Shown one piece after another: positions 8,644 through 10,210 of a stretch of 10,210 bases of DNA. The notes beneath the pieces are model-generated. The model searched no databases and was not told where the DNA came from. It was given only the letters and a program-made list of their open reading frames with translations. Origin of the DNA: an uncultured Dysgonomonas sp. (GTDB lineage: Bacteria > Bacteroidota > Bacteroidia > Bacteroidales > Dysgonomonadaceae); contig CALYRA010000013.1 in the NCBI GenBank assembly GCA_945292135.1, positions 1 to 10,210 on the forward strand, read 5' to 3'. How positions within the stretch are numbered: the first letter of the stretch is position 1; the number at the start of each line of letters is the position of its first letter. The translations under genes and the position numbers were made by a program.

Positions 8644-8707
8644 ATCTTTTAAAATTCATCGTAAAAAGACAACAGTTTTTTATGATAAAATATTGAAAAT
8701 GAATTAA

Positions 8708-8715
8708 TAACTTTG
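8708..8715 (+). promoter_or_regulatory. Bacteroidota -7 promoter motif for the MFS gene
   Basis: TAACTTTG matches TAnnTTTG exactly and sits about 45 bases before the ATG at 8761, the same spacing as for tatA. The matching upstream element is weak (a T-run near 8676-8682). Confidence 0.5.
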
Positions 8716-8760
8716 ATAATTTTTTTGATATAATTTTATTCGTTTTTACATAAACTAAGC

Positions 8761-9930
8761 ATGAGAAAATCTACAATAGCATTAGCTTTGGGTACTTTGG
8801 GTTTGGGTATGTCCGAATTTACCATGATGGGAATACTCCCGGATATAGCTAAAAATTTAAATATAAGTATTACGCAAGCCGGTCATCTGATATCAGCTTA
8901 TGCTATGGGGGTTGTTATCGGAGCTCCTATGTTGGTTTTAATTGCGAGAAAACTACCTCTTAAAAAAGTTTTATTGGGATTAGTTATAATTTATTTTATT
9001 GGAAATTTGCTTTTCGCTTTTTCTTCCAGATATGAAGTTAATCTTATTTTCAGGTTGATAGCAGGCTTACCGCATGGCGCATATTTTGGCGTAGGGTCAA
9101 TTGTAGCCGAGAAACTAGCAAAAGAAGGTAAAGGAACATCAGCTGTTGCGGGTATGATATCGGGTATGACTATTGCAAATCTAATCGGCGTTCCTTTAGG
9201 TACTTTTATAAGTCATTATTTTTCATGGTCTATCACCTATATTATAATAGCTTCTATCGGCGCTCTTATTTTCTATTGTATTAAAGTTTGGATACCCGAA
9301 TTACAACCATTACCGGATCAAGGCTTTAAAGGGCAATTTAAATTTTTGAAAAAGTTAAATCCATGGTTAATTATTATTGCTACAATCATGGGGAATGGCG
9401 GGATATTCTGTTGGTATAGCTATGTCAATCCTATGATGACAACCGTTGTTGGATTTTCTACCGAGAGTATGACAGGTGTTATGATATTCGCAGGTTTGGG
9501 TATGGTATTAGGAAATCTGATAAGTGGTAGATTATCAGATAAATATTCGCCACAAAAAATCGGGACGATAACTCAAGGGTTAGCAGCAATTACATTGTTG
9601 TCAATTTATTTATCTACTAATTCTATGGCTATTTCATTGATTCTAATGTTTATAGGTACAGGATGCTTGTTTGCAGTATCAGCTCCCCAACAATTTTTGC
9701 TACTGAAGAATGCTCCCGGAGGCGAGATGCTAGCCGGCGCAATGATTCAGGTAGCATTTAATATCGGTAATGCTGTGGGAGCTTATTTAGGAGGTATTCC
9801 TATTAATAAAGGTTATTCATGCGAATATTCAGCTTTACCCGGAATAGTCTTGTGTATAACAGGTTTTTTATCCTTCCTTTGCTATAGTCTAAGACAAAAA
9901 TACACACATTCATTTTCAGAAATCGAATAA
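8761..9930 (+). CDS. AraJ-like MFS efflux transporter (DHA1 type)
   Basis: The 389-residue protein is hydrophobic throughout, with the spacing of twelve membrane helices, and close in length to E. coli AraJ (394). The fourth-helix region reads IAGLPHGAYFGVGSIVA; the PHGA(Y/F)FG motif is characteristic of the AraJ/YdhP group. An MFS motif A copy, GRLSDKYSPQK, lies between helices 8 and 9 (about residues 255-267). The N-terminal copy between helices 2 and 3 is degenerate (ARKLPLKK). It acts in the inner membrane, probably as a proton-coupled exporter of small molecules; the substrate cannot be read from sequence. The ATG follows an AT-rich leader with no Shine-Dalgarno sequence, and it has its own promoter motif. 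The frame is intact with no internal stops, unlike most neighbours. Genes like this often sit beside flavodoxin and cyclophilin-like genes, so the flavodoxin remnant may once have been a functional partner, but that is inference. Confidence 0.92.
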   Translation: MRKSTIALALGTLGLGMSEFTMMGILPDIAKNLNISITQAGHLISAYAMGVVIGAPMLVLIARKLPLKKVLLGLVIIYFIGNLLFAFSSRYEVNLIFRLIAGLPHGAYFGVGSIVAEKLAKEGKGTSAVAGMISGMTIANLIGVPLGTFISHYFSWSITYIIIASIGALIFYCIKVWIPELQPLPDQGFKGQFKFLKKLNPWLIIIATIMGNGGIFCWYSYVNPMMTTVVGFSTESMTGVMIFAGLGMVLGNLISGRLSDKYSPQKIGTITQGLAAITLLSIYLSTNSMAISLILMFIGTGCLFAVSAPQQFLLLKNAPGGEMLAGAMIQVAFNIGNAVGAYLGGIPINKGYSCEYSALPGIVLCITGFLSFLCYSLRQKYTHSFSEIE

Positions 9931-9947
9931 AAATAATTTTCATCTAA

Positions 9948-9981
9948 ATACACCATTTAGTTTAAAAGTGTATCTTTTTAA
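9948..9981 (+). terminator. Weak hairpin terminator after the MFS gene
   Basis: ATACAC (9948-9953) pairs with GTGTAT (9968-9973), with a 14-base loop, followed by CTTTTTAA. It is 18 bases past the MFS stop. The stem is short and AT-rich, so this is a tentative call. Confidence 0.45.
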
Positions 9982-10210
9982 TAGCCAGATAAAATACTGA
10001 TTCTTCAGACATAAATTTATATTTTTAAATAATTGATAATTACGCCTTACAAATTTGAATAACCATAATTGTGCAGTCATAAGCATAAGGGAAAAATAAG
10101 GGTTAATTGAAATTTGTTTTGTGTTAAAGTCTTTTGAATAATATACTACAACTTAAAAAATATACTTATTATATTTATATTAATTGTTATTTCATGCATT
10201 TCATAGTTAA
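9982..10210. other. AT-rich non-coding end of window
   Basis: I see no open frame of useful length, RNA gene or repeat here. The sequence is strongly AT-rich and could be the upstream region of a gene beyond the window. Confidence 0.5.

Larger units (their letters stand above)
8150..8760. other. AT-rich gap between divergent flavodoxin remnant and MFS gene
   Basis: This 611-base stretch is markedly richer in A and T than its flanks. It holds the possible broken small gene at 8312-8464 with its promoter motif, an inverted repeat at 8625-8643, and the promoter of the MFS gene. I saw no RNA gene, insertion-sequence end or CRISPR repeat. No TAnnTTTG motif was recognised for the flavodoxin gene itself. 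Confidence 0.6.

Noticed and set aside
10120..10150. Promoter-like TTGTTTTGTG and TCTTTTGAATAA near the window end
   Set aside because: The spacing and sequence do not match TAnnTTTG, and no gene is visible downstream inside the window.

Overview
The window looks like the chromosome or an integrated accessory island of a Bacteroidota (Bacteroidales-like) bacterium. Three things point there. The first 3.5 kb is the remnant of the giant DNA methylase/SNF2-type helicase protein carried by Bacteroidota conjugative elements. Start codons lack Shine-Dalgarno sequences and sit in AT-rich leaders. Several genes are preceded by the Bacteroidota -7 promoter motif TAnnTTTG. No species can be named from the sequence alone.

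Layout. (1) 1-3560, plus strand: the C-terminal ~1180 codons of the methylase/helicase gene, broken by at least four in-frame stops and six single-base frameshifts. One stop replaces the Walker A lysine. (2) 3564-3602: a hairpin terminator serving both strands. (3) 3616-6140, minus strand: a type II restriction-modification operon of the PstI/BsuBI kind, methyltransferase first and endonuclease second, overlapping by ATGAGTAA. Both genes are broken, and the methyltransferase catalytic motif reads NSPY instead of NPPY. (4) 6281-6932, minus strand: an intact tatA followed by a tatC that has lost most of its membrane domain, then a terminator hairpin. (5) 7055-8149, minus strand: an exported flavodoxin/cyclophilin-like protein gene with two frameshifts, one stop and a probable lost lipobox cysteine. 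(6) 8150-8760: a very AT-rich gap holding a possible broken 50-codon gene. (7) 8761-9930, plus strand: an intact AraJ-like MFS efflux transporter with its own promoter motif. (8) 9931-10210: AT-rich non-coding DNA with a weak terminator.

Taken together this is mostly a gene graveyard. Five recognisable genes (helicase, endonuclease, methyltransferase, tatC, flavodoxin) are broken, while tatA and the MFS transporter are open from start to stop. All three stop codons occur among the in-frame nonsense positions, so recoding does not explain them. The mixture of nonsense, missense and deletion lesions argues against sequencing error alone, although several one-base indels lie in homopolymers and deserve a read-level check. 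I see no convincing new system. The most useful observations are the exact lesions, the joint decay of the restriction and modification genes, the orphaned TatA, and the small candidate gene near 8312-8464.
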